A DNA stretch of 64,000 bases from Myroides guanonis. GTDB taxonomy: Bacteria > Bacteroidota > Bacteroidia > Flavobacteriales > Flavobacteriaceae. Location of the stretch: NCBI RefSeq assembly GCF_900114085.1, contig NZ_FORU01000003.1, positions 124,001 to 188,000 of the forward strand, written 5' to 3'. The notes beneath the pieces were generated by a model. That model did not search any database. It was not told the DNA's origin and worked only from the letters and a program-made list of their open reading frames with translations. Position 1 is the stretch's first letter. Each line of letters begins with the position of its first letter. Positions 53,544 through 63,220 of this stretch are shown here, piece after piece. A program made the position numbers and the translations under genes.

Positions 53544-54794
53544 CTAACCTCCTGTTCTAATTGCTTCCACCGGGTCCAGCTTCGATGCTGAACGAGCAGG
53601 TAATAATCCAGACAACAATCCTATAAAGGCAGAAAGTGACATACCAATTACAATATTTGAAAAGCTCAAAACAAACTTAAAATCCAGAAACTGAGTAGCT
53701 ACAAACGCTATTAAACTCACCAACAACATTCCTACAACTCCTCCAATTAAAGAGAGAATTATAGCTTCAAACAAAAACTGGAATAATATAAACCGTTTCT
53801 TCGCTCCTAAAGACTTCTGTATACCTATGAGATGCGTTCTTTCTTTTACAGATACAAACATAATATTCGCAATACCAAAACCTCCAACTAAAAGCGAAAA
53901 ACCACTTACTATCCATCCTACTACATTCATTTGAGCAACAATATTGTCAATAAAATCCATTAAACCACCCCAAAGATTTACAAAGAAATTATTTTCTTCA
54001 GTAGGTTTAATACCACGTTTCATTCTTAGTTTTGAAACAACTTCATCCTGAAACTGATCCATATCTACCCCACTCAAAGGTTTTAGGACAATAACTGGAG
54101 TAACCATATCATTATTATCACCATAAAGCTGTCTAAGAAAATTAACCGGAAAGTAAACAGAAGAATCTTTATTCATACCAAAGTTTGATGCACCTTGTTT
54201 TTCTATTACACCAATAACAGAAAACCTCTTTCCATACAGTCGAACTTGTTTTCCTATAGGGTCTTGTTCTCCAAATAAACTAGTCGCTACCTCGTGTCCC
54301 AAAACCAAAACAGGTACACCTGAATTAGACTCAGACTCATTAAAGAACCGTCCTTCAGCTACCTTAACATTATCTAAGAATTGATTATCAGTAGTACACG
54401 GACTTACATTCACCGAGTTTGCATAATTTCCCTCATACATAACATTCTCACTACGAGTAAAAACATTATAAGAAATCTTATCAAGTCCCTCCAGATTTCT
54501 CTTCAAATATTCATACTCATCATATGTCACTTCTGGAAATTGCTCTACCTTCCATTTTGGAACATCTGTAGGTCCAAAAGAATGATTAAACAAATAAATC
54601 ATATTTCTATCAAAACCATTCAATTCCGACTTAATATTTCTGTCCATAGAGTCTACAGCTGCCAATACCGCAATAATAGAAAATATACCTACCGTTACCC
54701 CCAATAGAGATAGCAATGTTCTTAATTTATTACTTCTTAGCGCATGCAGTGCAAATCGTAAGCTCTCACTAAGTAATCTAAAATACAACATCAT
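53544..54794 (-). CDS. MacB-type ABC transporter permease (FtsX fold)
   Basis: A 416-residue permease. An N-terminal helix (SNKLRTLLSLLGVTVGIFSIIAVLA, shown in part) is followed by a MacB_PCD periplasmic domain (about 45-240, with NVKVAEGRFFNESES and YGKRFSVIGVIEKQG). The C-terminal FtsX-type region has three transmembrane segments (IVSGFSLLVGGFGIANIMFV, then EAIILSLIGGVVGMLLVSLI) and terminates LPARSASKLDPVEAIRTGG. Such permeases form MacAB-like tripartite exporters or lipoprotein/cell-division ABC systems. No ATPase or adaptor gene is adjacent, so it must pair with subunits elsewhere. It is convergent with accD. Confidence 0.88.
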   Translation of the reverse strand: MMLYFRLLSESLRFALHALRSNKLRTLLSLLGVTVGIFSIIAVLAAVDSMDRNIKSELNGFDRNMIYLFNHSFGPTDVPKWKVEQFPEVTYDEYEYLKRNLEGLDKISYNVFTRSENVMYEGNYANSVNVSPCTTDNQFLDNVKVAEGRFFNESESNSGVPVLVLGHEVATSLFGEQDPIGKQVRLYGKRFSVIGVIEKQGASNFGMNKDSSVYFPVNFLRQLYGDNNDMVTPVIVLKPLSGVDMDQFQDEVVSKLRMKRGIKPTEENNFFVNLWGGLMDFIDNIVAQMNVVGWIVSGFSLLVGGFGIANIMFVSVKERTHLIGIQKSLGAKKRFILFQFLFEAIILSLIGGVVGMLLVSLIAFVATQFLDFKFVLSFSNIVIGMSLSAFIGLLSGLLPARSASKLDPVEAIRTGG

Positions 54795-55004
54795 ATTGAT
54801 TTATTTATCATATTGAAACCCATCTATTAGTGGAGAAAACACTTGTTTTGTTACAATTCGCTGCAATTCCCTTTCTTTCCTCAAATCTATTACATCATTT
54901 CTTATTTATAAGCCGTTCAATACGAATATAAAACATGTAATTTGACAGACAAATAAAAAAGTTAAATGTTATGCATTAAACTTTAGAAATATCGTAACAA
55001 TAAC

Positions 55005-55012
55005 TACTTTTG
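55005..55012 (+). promoter_or_regulatory. -7 promoter box for purH
   Basis: TACTTTTG followed by CAG matches TAnnTTTG, 21 nt upstream of the purH ATG at 55034. Confidence 0.6.
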
Positions 55013-55033
55013 CAGATTAAACAAACGCATAAC

Positions 55034-56560
55034 ATGAACGCAACTAAAAAAATTCAATCGGCATTAATTTCTGTTTTTGACAAAACTGGTTTAGAGCCAA
55101 TTGTAAAAGAATTACACAAAAATCAAGTTACTATTTATTCAACTGGAGGAACCGAAACTTTTATTAAAGACTTAGGTATCCCTGTAGTAGCAGTTGAAGA
55201 TGTTACGTCATACCCCTCTATTTTAGGTGGACGTGTTAAAACACTTCATCCAAAAATTTTTGGTGGTATACTAAACCGTCAAGATCATGAAGGTGATATT
55301 AGCCAAATGAAAGAATTTGACATTCCACAAATTGACTTGGTTATTGTTGACTTATATCCATTTGAAATGACTGTTGCTTCAGGAGCAAGTGAAGCAGACA
55401 TCATTGAAAAGATCGATATAGGCGGTATTTCTTTAATTAGAGCGGCAGCTAAAAACTTTAAAGACACTGTTATTGTTGCTTCAGTTCAAGAGTACGCGTT
55501 ATTTTTAGATATGCTACAAAAAAATGAAGGAGCTACAAAACTGGAAGAAAGACGCTTACTTGCTACTAAAGCATTCCATGTATCTTCTCATTATGACAGT
55601 GCTATTTTTAATTACTTCAATACAGACGAAACTCATTTAAAAATCAGCTACGACCAAGGTACAGAGTTGAGATACGGAGAAAATCCACATCAGAAAGGAC
55701 ATTTTTTTGGAGATTTTGATAGTTTATTTACAAAATTAAACGGAAAAGAATTATCTTACAACAACTTACTAGATGTTGACGCAGCTGTAAACCTAATGAA
55801 TGAATTTAAAGGTGAAGCTCCAACATTTGCTATTTTAAAACACAACAATGCTTGTGGTATAGCACAAAGAAACTCTATGAAAGAGGCATATCTAGATGCT
55901 CTAGCAGGTGACCCTACTTCAGCTTTTGGAGGTGTATTAATTGCAAACAACACTATTGATGCAGCAACTGCTGAAGAAATAAACTCATTATTCTGTGAAG
56001 TTGTAATTGCTCCATCATATGAAGAAAGAGCAATTGAGATACTAAAAGAAAAGAAAAACAGAATTATATTAGTACTAAAAGACATTGAACTCCCAACAAA
56101 ACAGGTAAGAACATGTTTAAACGGAATTCTAGTTCAAGACAAAGATGCTATTACTGACAATAAAGAAGGATTAACATCCGTTACTAATACAAGTCCTACA
56201 GAAAAAGAAATCGAAGATTTGTTATTTGCTTCCAAAATATGCAAGCACACTAAGTCAAATACGATAGTTCTAACGAAAAACAAACAACTTTGTGCTTCTG
56301 GAACAGGTCAGACATCTAGAGTAGATGCTTTAAAACAAGCTATTGAAAAAGCAAATTCTTTTCATTTCGATTTAAACGGAGCTGTTATGGCGAGCGATGC
56401 TTTCTTCCCATTCCCTGATTGTGTTGAAATTGCTGATAACGCTGGAATTACTGCTGTGATTCAACCAGGTGGATCAATCAAAGACGATTTAAGCGTAACC
56501 TACTGTAATGAAAATAATATTGCAATGGTATTTACAGGAACTCGTCATTTTAAACATTAA
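55034..56560 (+). CDS. purH: Bifunctional AICAR formyltransferase/IMP cyclohydrolase
   Basis: A 508-residue bifunctional enzyme of the last two steps of IMP synthesis. The N-terminal IMP cyclohydrolase domain has ALISVFDKTGLEPIVKEL, STGGTETFIKD, LGGRVKTLHPKIFGGIL and LVIVDLYPFE. The C-terminal formyltransferase domain has LRYGENPHQKGHFFGD, FAILKHNNACGIAQRN and ASDAFFPFPDCVEIADNAGI. The ATG at 55034 (MNATKKIQS) was chosen because the upstream in-frame TTG lies inside the promoter. It has its own -7 box, and mreB follows with its own promoter. Confidence 0.97.
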   Translation: MNATKKIQSALISVFDKTGLEPIVKELHKNQVTIYSTGGTETFIKDLGIPVVAVEDVTSYPSILGGRVKTLHPKIFGGILNRQDHEGDISQMKEFDIPQIDLVIVDLYPFEMTVASGASEADIIEKIDIGGISLIRAAAKNFKDTVIVASVQEYALFLDMLQKNEGATKLEERRLLATKAFHVSSHYDSAIFNYFNTDETHLKISYDQGTELRYGENPHQKGHFFGDFDSLFTKLNGKELSYNNLLDVDAAVNLMNEFKGEAPTFAILKHNNACGIAQRNSMKEAYLDALAGDPTSAFGGVLIANNTIDAATAEEINSLFCEVVIAPSYEERAIEILKEKKNRIILVLKDIELPTKQVRTCLNGILVQDKDAITDNKEGLTSVTNTSPTEKEIEDLLFASKICKHTKSNTIVLTKNKQLCASGTGQTSRVDALKQAIEKANSFHFDLNGAVMASDAFFPFPDCVEIADNAGITAVIQPGGSIKDDLSVTYCNENNIAMVFTGTRHFKH

Positions 56561-56565
56561 TTTAT

Positions 56566-56573
56566 TATTTTTG
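56566..56573 (+). promoter_or_regulatory. -7 promoter box for the mreB operon
   Basis: TATTTTTG matches TAnnTTTG, 39 nt upstream of the mreB ATG and just after the purH stop. Confidence 0.5.
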
Positions 56574-56612
56574 TAAGCTTAAAATATTTAACTCTAAAGA
56601 CATTATAATTGT

Positions 56613-57641
56613 ATGGGATTTTTTGATTTCATGACCGAAGATATTGCAATTGACCTTGGTACGGCGAATACGCTTATCATTCACGACGGAAAAGTTGTGG
56701 TTGACAACCCTTCGATAGTTGCACGCGACAGAACTACAGGGAAAATTATCGCTGTGGGGAAAGAAGCAAGTTTGATGCAAGGAAAAACACATGGAAACAT
56801 CAAAACCATACGACCATTAAAAGATGGAGTTATTGCAGATTTTGATGCTTCAGAAAAAATGATAAGCCTCTTTATCAAGAGCATTCCTTCATTAAGAAAA
56901 AAGATGTTTACTCCTGCCCTACGGATGGTTGTTTGTATTCCTTCTGGAATTACCGAAGTAGAAATGCGTGCAGTAAAAGAATCTTGTGAACGTGTGAATG
57001 GTAAAGAGGTTTACCTTATAATGGAGCCTATGTCTGCCGCTATTGGTATTGGTGTAGACATCATGCAACCAAAAGGTAATATGATCGTAGATATAGGAGG
57101 AGGAACCACCGAAATTGCTGTTATTGCTCTAGGAGGTATTGTGTGTGACAAATCTGTAAAAATTGCAGGAGATGTTTTCACTAACGACATCGTGTACTAC
57201 ATGCGCACTCAACACAACCTTTTTGTTGGAGAGAGCACAGCTGAAAAAATTAAAATTCAAATTGGAGCAGCTACTGAAGAATTGGAAGCAGCTCCTGATG
57301 ACATGATGGTTCAGGGTAGAGATTTACTAACAGGAAAACCAAAGCAAGTAACTGTATCTTACAGAGAAATTGCCAAAGCCCTTGATAAATCTATCCAACG
57401 AATTGAGGATGCTGTTATGGAAACACTTTCACAAACACCACCTGAATTAGCCGCTGACATTTACAATACAGGTATTTATCTAGCTGGTGGAGGTTCAATG
57501 TTAAGAGGATTAGACAAGCGTATCTCTCAAAAAACAGACCTACCAGTTTATATTGCAGAAGATCCCCTTAGAGCTGTGGTTCGAGGAACAGGTCTCGTAA
57601 TTAAAAATATAGATAAATACAAAAGTATACTTATAAAATAA
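56613..57641 (+). CDS. mreB: Rod shape-determining protein MreB
   Basis: A 342-residue bacterial actin homologue that scaffolds elongasome peptidoglycan synthesis at the inner membrane. The actin-fold nucleotide motifs are visible: DIAIDLGTANTLIIHDGKVV (phosphate 1), MIVDIGGGTTEIAVIALGG (phosphate 2), YLAGGGSMLRGLDKRI (adenosine region), and IMEPMSAAIGIGVDI. The N-terminal FDFMTEDIAI is typical. It leads a five-gene unit, mreB-mreC-mreD-mrdA-rodA, where downstream genes overlap or are closely spaced. Confidence 0.97.
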   Translation: MGFFDFMTEDIAIDLGTANTLIIHDGKVVVDNPSIVARDRTTGKIIAVGKEASLMQGKTHGNIKTIRPLKDGVIADFDASEKMISLFIKSIPSLRKKMFTPALRMVVCIPSGITEVEMRAVKESCERVNGKEVYLIMEPMSAAIGIGVDIMQPKGNMIVDIGGGTTEIAVIALGGIVCDKSVKIAGDVFTNDIVYYMRTQHNLFVGESTAEKIKIQIGAATEELEAAPDDMMVQGRDLLTGKPKQVTVSYREIAKALDKSIQRIEDAVMETLSQTPPELAADIYNTGIYLAGGGSMLRGLDKRISQKTDLPVYIAEDPLRAVVRGTGLVIKNIDKYKSILIK

Positions 57642-57650
57642 TACCATAAC

Positions 57651-58481
57651 ATGCAGCAAATAATAAACTTCTTTATAAAAAACAGTAGTAAGCTACTGTT
57701 TTTGCTGCTTTTAACCATATCGTTAGTTCTGATAATTCAAACGCACTCTTTTCACAAAAGTAGCTTTATTAGTTCCGCCAATGGGGTTACAGGTTTTGTG
57801 TACGATAAGATTAACAACACCAAAGAATTTTTGCATTTAAAGGATGAAAATAAAATTCTTGCAGACGAAAACGCTCAACTAAGAGAATTGTTATACAATT
57901 CAGTAGGACCTTCTGATTCATTAGAAGTTTTAAAACGTTTTCCAACACCTAGTGACGAATTTGATGTTATTCCAGCTAAAGTAATTCGAAATTCCTTCAA
58001 TCTTAAAGAGAACTATTTAACTATTAAAGGAGGAACTAAACATGGCATAAAAGCCGACTTAGGTGTTATCAATAGCAACGGTGTGATAGGAATCATCGAA
58101 AGAGCATCTAATGGATACGCCACTGTTCAAAGTATTCTAAATACAGAATCTAGAATTAATGCGAAGATAAAAGGAGCTAATCATTTTGGAACCCTACAAT
58201 GGGATGGCAAAAACACGGGATACGTTCAATTGACAGACATTCCCCGATTAGCAGACATTTTCAAAGGCGATACTATAGTAACAGGAGGTATTTCAACTAT
58301 ATTTCCCGAGAATATTCCAATTGGAGTTATAGAAAAAGCTTATACAAATGAAACCTCTAACTATTATACCATTAATGTTCGTTTATTCAATGATATGACA
58401 AACATAGGATACGTGTATGTCATCAAAAATAAAGACAGCGAAGAGATTGAAGAATTAGAAGAAAACACAGGCAATGAATAA
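57651..58481 (+). CDS. mreC: Rod shape-determining protein MreC
   Basis: A 276-residue bitopic protein: one N-terminal membrane helix (LLFLLLLTISLVLIIQTHSF), a coiled coil (FLHLKDENKILADENAQLRE) and beta-rich C-terminal domains (YLTIKGGTKHGIKADLGVIN, GVIGIIERASNGYATVQSIL, DTIVTGGISTIFPENIPIGV). MreC links MreB to the PBP2-RodA complex in the periplasm. It begins 9 bp after mreB and its last codons overlap mreD by 8 bp. The acidic C-terminal tail (EEIEELEENTGNE) is unremarkable. Confidence 0.95.
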   Translation: MQQIINFFIKNSSKLLFLLLLTISLVLIIQTHSFHKSSFISSANGVTGFVYDKINNTKEFLHLKDENKILADENAQLRELLYNSVGPSDSLEVLKRFPTPSDEFDVIPAKVIRNSFNLKENYLTIKGGTKHGIKADLGVINSNGVIGIIERASNGYATVQSILNTESRINAKIKGANHFGTLQWDGKNTGYVQLTDIPRLADIFKGDTIVTGGISTIFPENIPIGVIEKAYTNETSNYYTINVRLFNDMTNIGYVYVIKNKDSEEIEELEENTGNE

Positions 58482-58998
58482 TGTAATACTCTCCAATATA
58501 TCGCGCTTCATAATTTTGCTAGCTGCCCAAGTATTGATTTTCAACAACATTGACTTGTTTGGCTTTATCAATCCTTTTCCATACATTCTTTTCATACTCT
58601 TATACCCTTCCACCGGAAATAGATCTTTTTTATATGTCCTCAGTTTTCTTTTGGGACTATCTGTAGATATGTTCGAAAACTCTGGAGGTGTACATGCGGC
58701 AGCATCATTAATACTAGCCTTTGTTCGTCCAAACCTGCTGAAATTTTCATTTGGAGTCAGCTTTCAATATCATCAAACAAATCTGAATGATAAAGTTAGC
58801 AAAGAGCTATTTAAAGGAATGGAAGTTCTAACATATCTTATTTTAGCAACTATTATTCACCATTGCTCTTTATTTGCATTGGAAATTCTTAGGTTTAACT
58901 TTATTTGGGAAATACTTTTACGAACTTTGCTCACTACTTTATTCACAATACTTACCAGTATTATAATTATCTATTTGATAAAACCAACTAAGAAATGA
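58474..58998 (+). CDS. mreD: Rod shape-determining protein MreD
   Basis: A 174-residue hydrophobic membrane protein with about five transmembrane helices. FINPFPYILFILLYPSTGNR and FLLGLSVDMFENSGGVHAAA match the MreD family (the LPxxxPP-like region is replaced by FINPFPY). It interacts with MreC and modulates elongasome activity. The start overlaps mreC by 8 bp and the stop overlaps mrdA by 4 bp, both suggesting translational coupling. Confidence 0.92.
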   Translation: MNNVILSNISRFIILLAAQVLIFNNIDLFGFINPFPYILFILLYPSTGNRSFLYVLSFLLGLSVDMFENSGGVHAAASLILAFVRPNLLKFSFGVSFQYHQTNLNDKVSKELFKGMEVLTYLILATIIHHCSLFALEILRFNFIWEILLRTLLTTLFTILTSIIIIYLIKPTKK

Positions 58999-60857
58999 GA
59001 AAAGCACTGCTTCCTATTGTAATCATACTCGTAACGATTGCTATTCTATCGAGGCTTTTCTATTTACAAATCATTGACGATACCTATATAAAAAAATCGG
59101 AAAACAATGCTTTAAAAATTGTTTACGAATACCCTGAAAGAGGCTATGTTTACGATAGAAACGGAAAACTATTAATAGCTAATCAACCGTCTTACGACAT
59201 TATGGTTATTCCACAAGAAGTCAAAAACATCGACACTCTTGCCTTGTGTAAAATATTAGAGATAGAATTAGAAGAATTTAACAATAAATTACAGAAAGCT
59301 AGAGTATACAGCCCTAGACTACCTTCTGTATTCTTACCACAACTAAACAAAGCAGAATACGCTGCTTTTCAAGAGAAAATCAGACATTTTAACGGCTTCT
59401 ATATCCAAAAGAGAAACTTACGAGACTATCAAGTTTCTGTTGGAGCCAATGTTTTTGGTTACATTAGACAGGTTAATGAAGGTAATATAAAACAAAATCC
59501 CTACTATAAAAGTGGAGACTTAATTGGTATTCAGGGAATCGAACAAGAATACGAAAATATCCTACGAGGAGTTAAGGGAGTCAAGTATATTCAAAGAGAC
59601 CGTTTTAACAGAGAAATTGGTTCCTTCAAAGATGGATTCTATGATACACTTGCTGTTAAAGGAGAAGACATTACCCTAACTTTAGATATTGAACTTCAAG
59701 AATACGGTGAACTTTTAATGCAAAACAAAAGAGGAGGAATTATTGCCATTGAACCAAAAACAGGGGAAATATTAAGTTTAGTAACCGCTCCTAGTTATGA
59801 CCCTGGTCTTTTAGTAGGACGAGAGCGCTCTAAAAACTATACTAACCTTTATAGAGACTCTATATCCAAACCTTTATACAACAGAGTTTTATCAGGAGAA
59901 TACTCACCTGGTTCTCCTTTCAAAATCCTAACCGGTTTAATTGGAATGCAAGAAGGTGTTGTGAACGAACAAACTCGCTTTTTATGTAATCATGGTTTCT
60001 ATTACGGAAGAGGAGCTTTTATGAAATGTCATGATTCTGGAAATATTGCATTAAATCAAGCTATTGCAAGTTCCTGTAACACCTATTTCGCACAGACCTA
60101 TAAAAGAGTCATTGAAAAGTACAAAAACTCAAGAGAAGGAATGGACCATTGGAGCGAACATTTAAAAAGTTTTGGGCTTGGACAATTCTTAGGCTACGAC
60201 CTTCCAGAAGGAAGAAAAGGCCACATTCCATCATCAGATTATTACGATCGTTGGTATCCAAACGGCGGATGGAGAAGCACAACAACAATATCTAATTCAA
60301 TTGGACAAGGAGAAATTATCATGACTCCAATCCAACTAGCAAATATGATGGCAACTGTAGCAAACAGAGGCTACTATTACACTCCACATATTATAAAAAA
60401 CATAGAACACGACAAAATAGACCCTAGATTCACAACCAAACACGTTACCTCCATAGACCCTAGACACTTTGCTCCAGTAATTCAAGGACTTCATGATGTT
60501 TATAATTTCGGTACTGGGAGAAGCGTTCAAGTCGAAGGCATAGATATTTGTGGTAAAACGGGAACTGTTGAAAACTTCACTCGTATCAATGGTAAGAGAT
60601 ATCAGCTTGCAGATCACTCCGTGTTTGTTGCATTTGCACCAAAAGACAACCCACAAATTGCAATTGCTGTATTTATAGAAAATGGAGTTTGGGGAGCCAG
60701 ATGGGCAGCACCTATAACGAGTTTGATGATAGAAAAATATTTAAGAAAAGAAATAACTCGGAAAGATTTAGAAAAAAGAATGTTTGAAGGAAGCCTTGAA
60801 AGCGAATACAATAAGGTAATTACACTTCAACAAATGGCAGATAAGAAAACCAAATGA
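58995..60857 (+). CDS. mrdA: Penicillin-binding protein 2 (elongasome transpeptidase)
   Basis: A 620-residue class B transpeptidase with one N-terminal membrane anchor (KALLPIVIILVTIAILSRLF). The pedestal domain includes GYVYDRNGKLLIANQPSYDI. The transpeptidase motifs are SPFK (Ser307 to Lys310) in SGEYSPGSPFKILTGLIGM, SCN in IASSCNTYFAQTY, and KTG in ICGKTGTVEN. It is the PBP2 partner of RodA that crosslinks side-wall peptidoglycan. It overlaps mreD by 4 bp and rodA by 4 bp. Confidence 0.96.
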   Translation: MRKALLPIVIILVTIAILSRLFYLQIIDDTYIKKSENNALKIVYEYPERGYVYDRNGKLLIANQPSYDIMVIPQEVKNIDTLALCKILEIELEEFNNKLQKARVYSPRLPSVFLPQLNKAEYAAFQEKIRHFNGFYIQKRNLRDYQVSVGANVFGYIRQVNEGNIKQNPYYKSGDLIGIQGIEQEYENILRGVKGVKYIQRDRFNREIGSFKDGFYDTLAVKGEDITLTLDIELQEYGELLMQNKRGGIIAIEPKTGEILSLVTAPSYDPGLLVGRERSKNYTNLYRDSISKPLYNRVLSGEYSPGSPFKILTGLIGMQEGVVNEQTRFLCNHGFYYGRGAFMKCHDSGNIALNQAIASSCNTYFAQTYKRVIEKYKNSREGMDHWSEHLKSFGLGQFLGYDLPEGRKGHIPSSDYYDRWYPNGGWRSTTTISNSIGQGEIIMTPIQLANMMATVANRGYYYTPHIIKNIEHDKIDPRFTTKHVTSIDPRHFAPVIQGLHDVYNFGTGRSVQVEGIDICGKTGTVENFTRINGKRYQLADHSVFVAFAPKDNPQIAIAVFIENGVWGARWAAPITSLMIEKYLRKEITRKDLEKRMFEGSLESEYNKVITLQQMADKKTK

Positions 60858-62107
60858 GAGCAATCAGTGTACAAAAAAATCTAGACTGGATTTCAATTGT
60901 ATTATATATACTATTAGTATCAGCAGGATGGCTTAACATCTATTCTGCTTCGCTTCCACTAGAGATAACATCTATATTTGATTTAAATCAAATATATGGA
61001 CGACAATTAATGTTCGTAATCATTTGTATCCCATTTATCATCTTAATCCTTTCTATTGATGCTAAATTCTACGAGAAATACGCTATCATATTCTATATCA
61101 TAGGGCTACTTTCCATATTGGGCTTATTCTTTTTCGGAAAATCAGTCAAAGGACAAACCAATTGGTATCAAATAGCAGGTTTCGGTATACAACCATCAGA
61201 ATTTGTAAAGACAACTACAGCACTACTATTAGCTAAATATTTGTCTGACATACAGGACAGTCTCAGCTCTTATAAAGAACAAATTATTGCCCTAGCCATA
61301 ATTGGAATACCAACAATAAGCATATTACAACACGACACAGGTAGTGCTATGCTTTTCGCTTCATTAATATTTGTATTATACAGAGAAGGTTTACCAAGTT
61401 GGTACCTCTGGACTGGATTCATTACTATTGTCTTATTTACTGCATCTTTAATAGTCATCCCTGTTTATATACTTATCGCCATCTTTGTATGCTTGGGAAT
61501 TCATTTTTACTTCAATAAAAAAATTAATAGAAATCCTTTCTTATACATCATACTAGGTGTGGTTATGTCTGGTTTTGTACTTTCAGTTGACTACGTATAT
61601 GACGAGGTATTAGAGCCACATCAAAAAGACCGAATCAATGTTTTAATTGGAGAGGATATCAATTTACAAAAAGAAGGATACAACCTAAATCAATCAAAAA
61701 TTGCTATAGGATCCGGAGGCTGGACCGGTAAGGGCTTTCTAGAAGGAACACAAACAAAAGGTGGTTTTGTCCCTGAACAACATACCGATTATATTTTTAC
61801 CACAGTAGGAGAAGAATGGGGTTTTGTTGGAGCTTCCGTGATTGTAATTTTATTCGTTGCTCTATTTTTCAGACTCTTATATCTAACTGAAAATCAAAAG
61901 ACAAAATTCAATAGAGTTTACGGCTATTGTGTGGTATGTTTCTTGTTCATCCATTTTGCATTAAATACAACAATGTTAATTGGACTATTTCCAACAATTG
62001 GAGTACCGTTACCTTTCTTTTCATATGGAGGATCTAGTTTAATGGCCTTTACATTATTATTGTTTATCTTTCTTAAATTGGATGCAAATAAAATCAATGA
62101 GTGGTAA
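60854..62107 (+). CDS. rodA: Peptidoglycan glycosyltransferase RodA
   Basis: A 417-residue SEDS-family membrane glycosyltransferase with about ten transmembrane helices. Family motifs include WLNIYSASLPLEI, NWYQIAGFGIQPSEFVKTTT, DTGSAMLFASLIFVLYREG, GKGFLEGTQTKGGFVPEQHT, DYIFTTVGEEWGFVGASVI and LPFFSYGGSSLMAF. The conserved Asp-containing loop near EQHTDYIF is intact. It pairs with the preceding mrdA product to form the elongasome synthase. The start overlaps mrdA by 4 bp. The next gene has its own promoter in the last part of this region. Confidence 0.96.
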   Translation: MRAISVQKNLDWISIVLYILLVSAGWLNIYSASLPLEITSIFDLNQIYGRQLMFVIICIPFIILILSIDAKFYEKYAIIFYIIGLLSILGLFFFGKSVKGQTNWYQIAGFGIQPSEFVKTTTALLLAKYLSDIQDSLSSYKEQIIALAIIGIPTISILQHDTGSAMLFASLIFVLYREGLPSWYLWTGFITIVLFTASLIVIPVYILIAIFVCLGIHFYFNKKINRNPFLYIILGVVMSGFVLSVDYVYDEVLEPHQKDRINVLIGEDINLQKEGYNLNQSKIAIGSGGWTGKGFLEGTQTKGGFVPEQHTDYIFTTVGEEWGFVGASVIVILFVALFFRLLYLTENQKTKFNRVYGYCVVCFLFIHFALNTTMLIGLFPTIGVPLPFFSYGGSSLMAFTLLLFIFLKLDANKINEW

Positions 62108-62123
62108 ATGGCATATAAATTGA

Positions 62124-62131
62124 TATATTTG
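62124..62131 (+). promoter_or_regulatory. -7 promoter box for the secreted coiled-coil gene
   Basis: TATATTTG followed by C matches TAnnTTTG, 15 nt before the ATG at 62147. Confidence 0.55.
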
Positions 62132-62146
62132 CAAAAAAAAATACAT

Positions 62147-62743
62147 ATGAAAAAAACATTGACATTAATTTCGTTCTTCACAATTGCATTGGTAACTAAC
62201 ACTTACGCTCAAGAAGGCGAGACTACTATTCCAGCAACTAAGATTACACCTTCTGAATCAGTAGAAACAATAAAAGAAGCTGTTGTTGAACCAACAACCA
62301 AAGCAGTTGAAACAACCGCAGCAGACATGCAAAAACAAGCTAACCAACTTAAAAAACAAGCTGACCTTGATAAGTTAAAAGCAAAAAATTTAAAAGACGA
62401 ACAAAAACGTATTAAAGCTGAAGAAAAATTAGCTTCTAAAAAAGAAAAAGCTGCACAAAGAGATCAAAAGCGAATTGAAAAAGAAAATAAAAAAGCGCTT
62501 AAACAACAAGCTACTTTAATCAAAACGCAAAAACAATTAGACAAAGCAAAATCAAAGCTTTACAAAGCAGAAGATAAATACAATAAAGCAAACCTTAAAT
62601 TTGAAAGAAATCTTTCAAAAGGTAGCTTAACACCTATCAAAGAATTAAAAGCGAGAGAAAACCTTCTTAAACTTTCAAATAACAAGAAAAAACTTGAATT
62701 CGAAGTAAATAAACTTGAATTGAAATACAAAGCGATAAACTAA
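62147..62743 (+). CDS. Secreted Lys/Ala-rich coiled-coil protein
   Basis: A 198-residue exported protein. Residues 1-21 are a signal peptide (MKKTLTLISFFTIALVTNTYA). A Thr/Glu-rich linker (about 22-70) is followed by about 120 residues of Lys/Ala/Glu-rich helix with strong coiled-coil appearance, for example QKRIKAEEKLASKKEKAAQ and KQLDKAKSKLYKAEDKYNKA. No enzymatic motif is seen. The ATG at 62147 was chosen over one at 62108 because a promoter box lies between them and the former gives a signal peptide. It follows rodA, so a periplasmic or envelope spacer role is possible. No family name is known to me. Confidence 0.72.
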   Translation: MKKTLTLISFFTIALVTNTYAQEGETTIPATKITPSESVETIKEAVVEPTTKAVETTAADMQKQANQLKKQADLDKLKAKNLKDEQKRIKAEEKLASKKEKAAQRDQKRIEKENKKALKQQATLIKTQKQLDKAKSKLYKAEDKYNKANLKFERNLSKGSLTPIKELKARENLLKLSNNKKKLEFEVNKLELKYKAIN

Positions 62744-62754
62744 TCGATTTAACC

Positions 62755-62800
62755 AAAAAAAACAGCCATCTTAGTCAACCTATGATGGCTGTTTTTTTTT
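62755..62800 (+). terminator. Rho-independent terminator after the coiled-coil gene
   Basis: Stem AACAGCCATC/GATGGCTGTT with a 13-nt loop, preceded by an A-run and followed by nine T, lies 12 nt after the stop codon. Confidence 0.88.
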
Positions 62801-63208
62801 ACTCCATTCTACAAAACTTATAGTCACTTACCCTCTTAATCAACGAAACGAATATTAACAACAACTCTTTCGCTTAGTATTTTTAGAATCAACATGATTC
62901 TTTTTAATTCACAAAAACTATTCTTGTCTCAAAACAAAAACCGAAAGCTAAGTAATTCCCACTTCCTTGAACACATTAATCATAGAGATTAACACCTCAA
63001 AGAGATACTAAAAAACAAAAGAGATGACATCAGTCACCGAATCACATATAGCATCAATTACAAAAACTGAGGAATAAATAAAATGAAAAGCTTTTTAATT
63101 CTTGTGAAGGACAGTTCTAAGAACGTTATTTACCCCATAGCAACATAGACTCACCTCGCTTAAATTCCGCTCAGGATTCAGCCCTATTTCGGTCACGAGT
63201 AAAAGCAC

Positions 63209-63220
63209 CTATACTCCATC
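63209..63220. repeat. Copy of the CTATACTCCATC motif
   Basis: The 12-mer CTATACTCCATC, preceded by GCAC, also occurs in the tandem repeat at 46.4 kb, where it is preceded by GCAT. This makes a dispersed short motif. Confidence 0.5.

Noticed and set aside
53544..54794. Lone ABC permease read as part of a complete MacAB exporter
   Set aside because: No ATPase or adaptor gene is adjacent, so a complete system is not present here.
62108..62146. ATG directly after rodA as start of the coiled-coil gene
   Set aside because: A TAnnTTTG promoter lies between it and the later ATG, which gives the signal peptide.
62810..63120. A short protein or RNA gene in the spacer after the coiled-coil gene
   Set aside because: Frames are short and broken and no structured element was seen.
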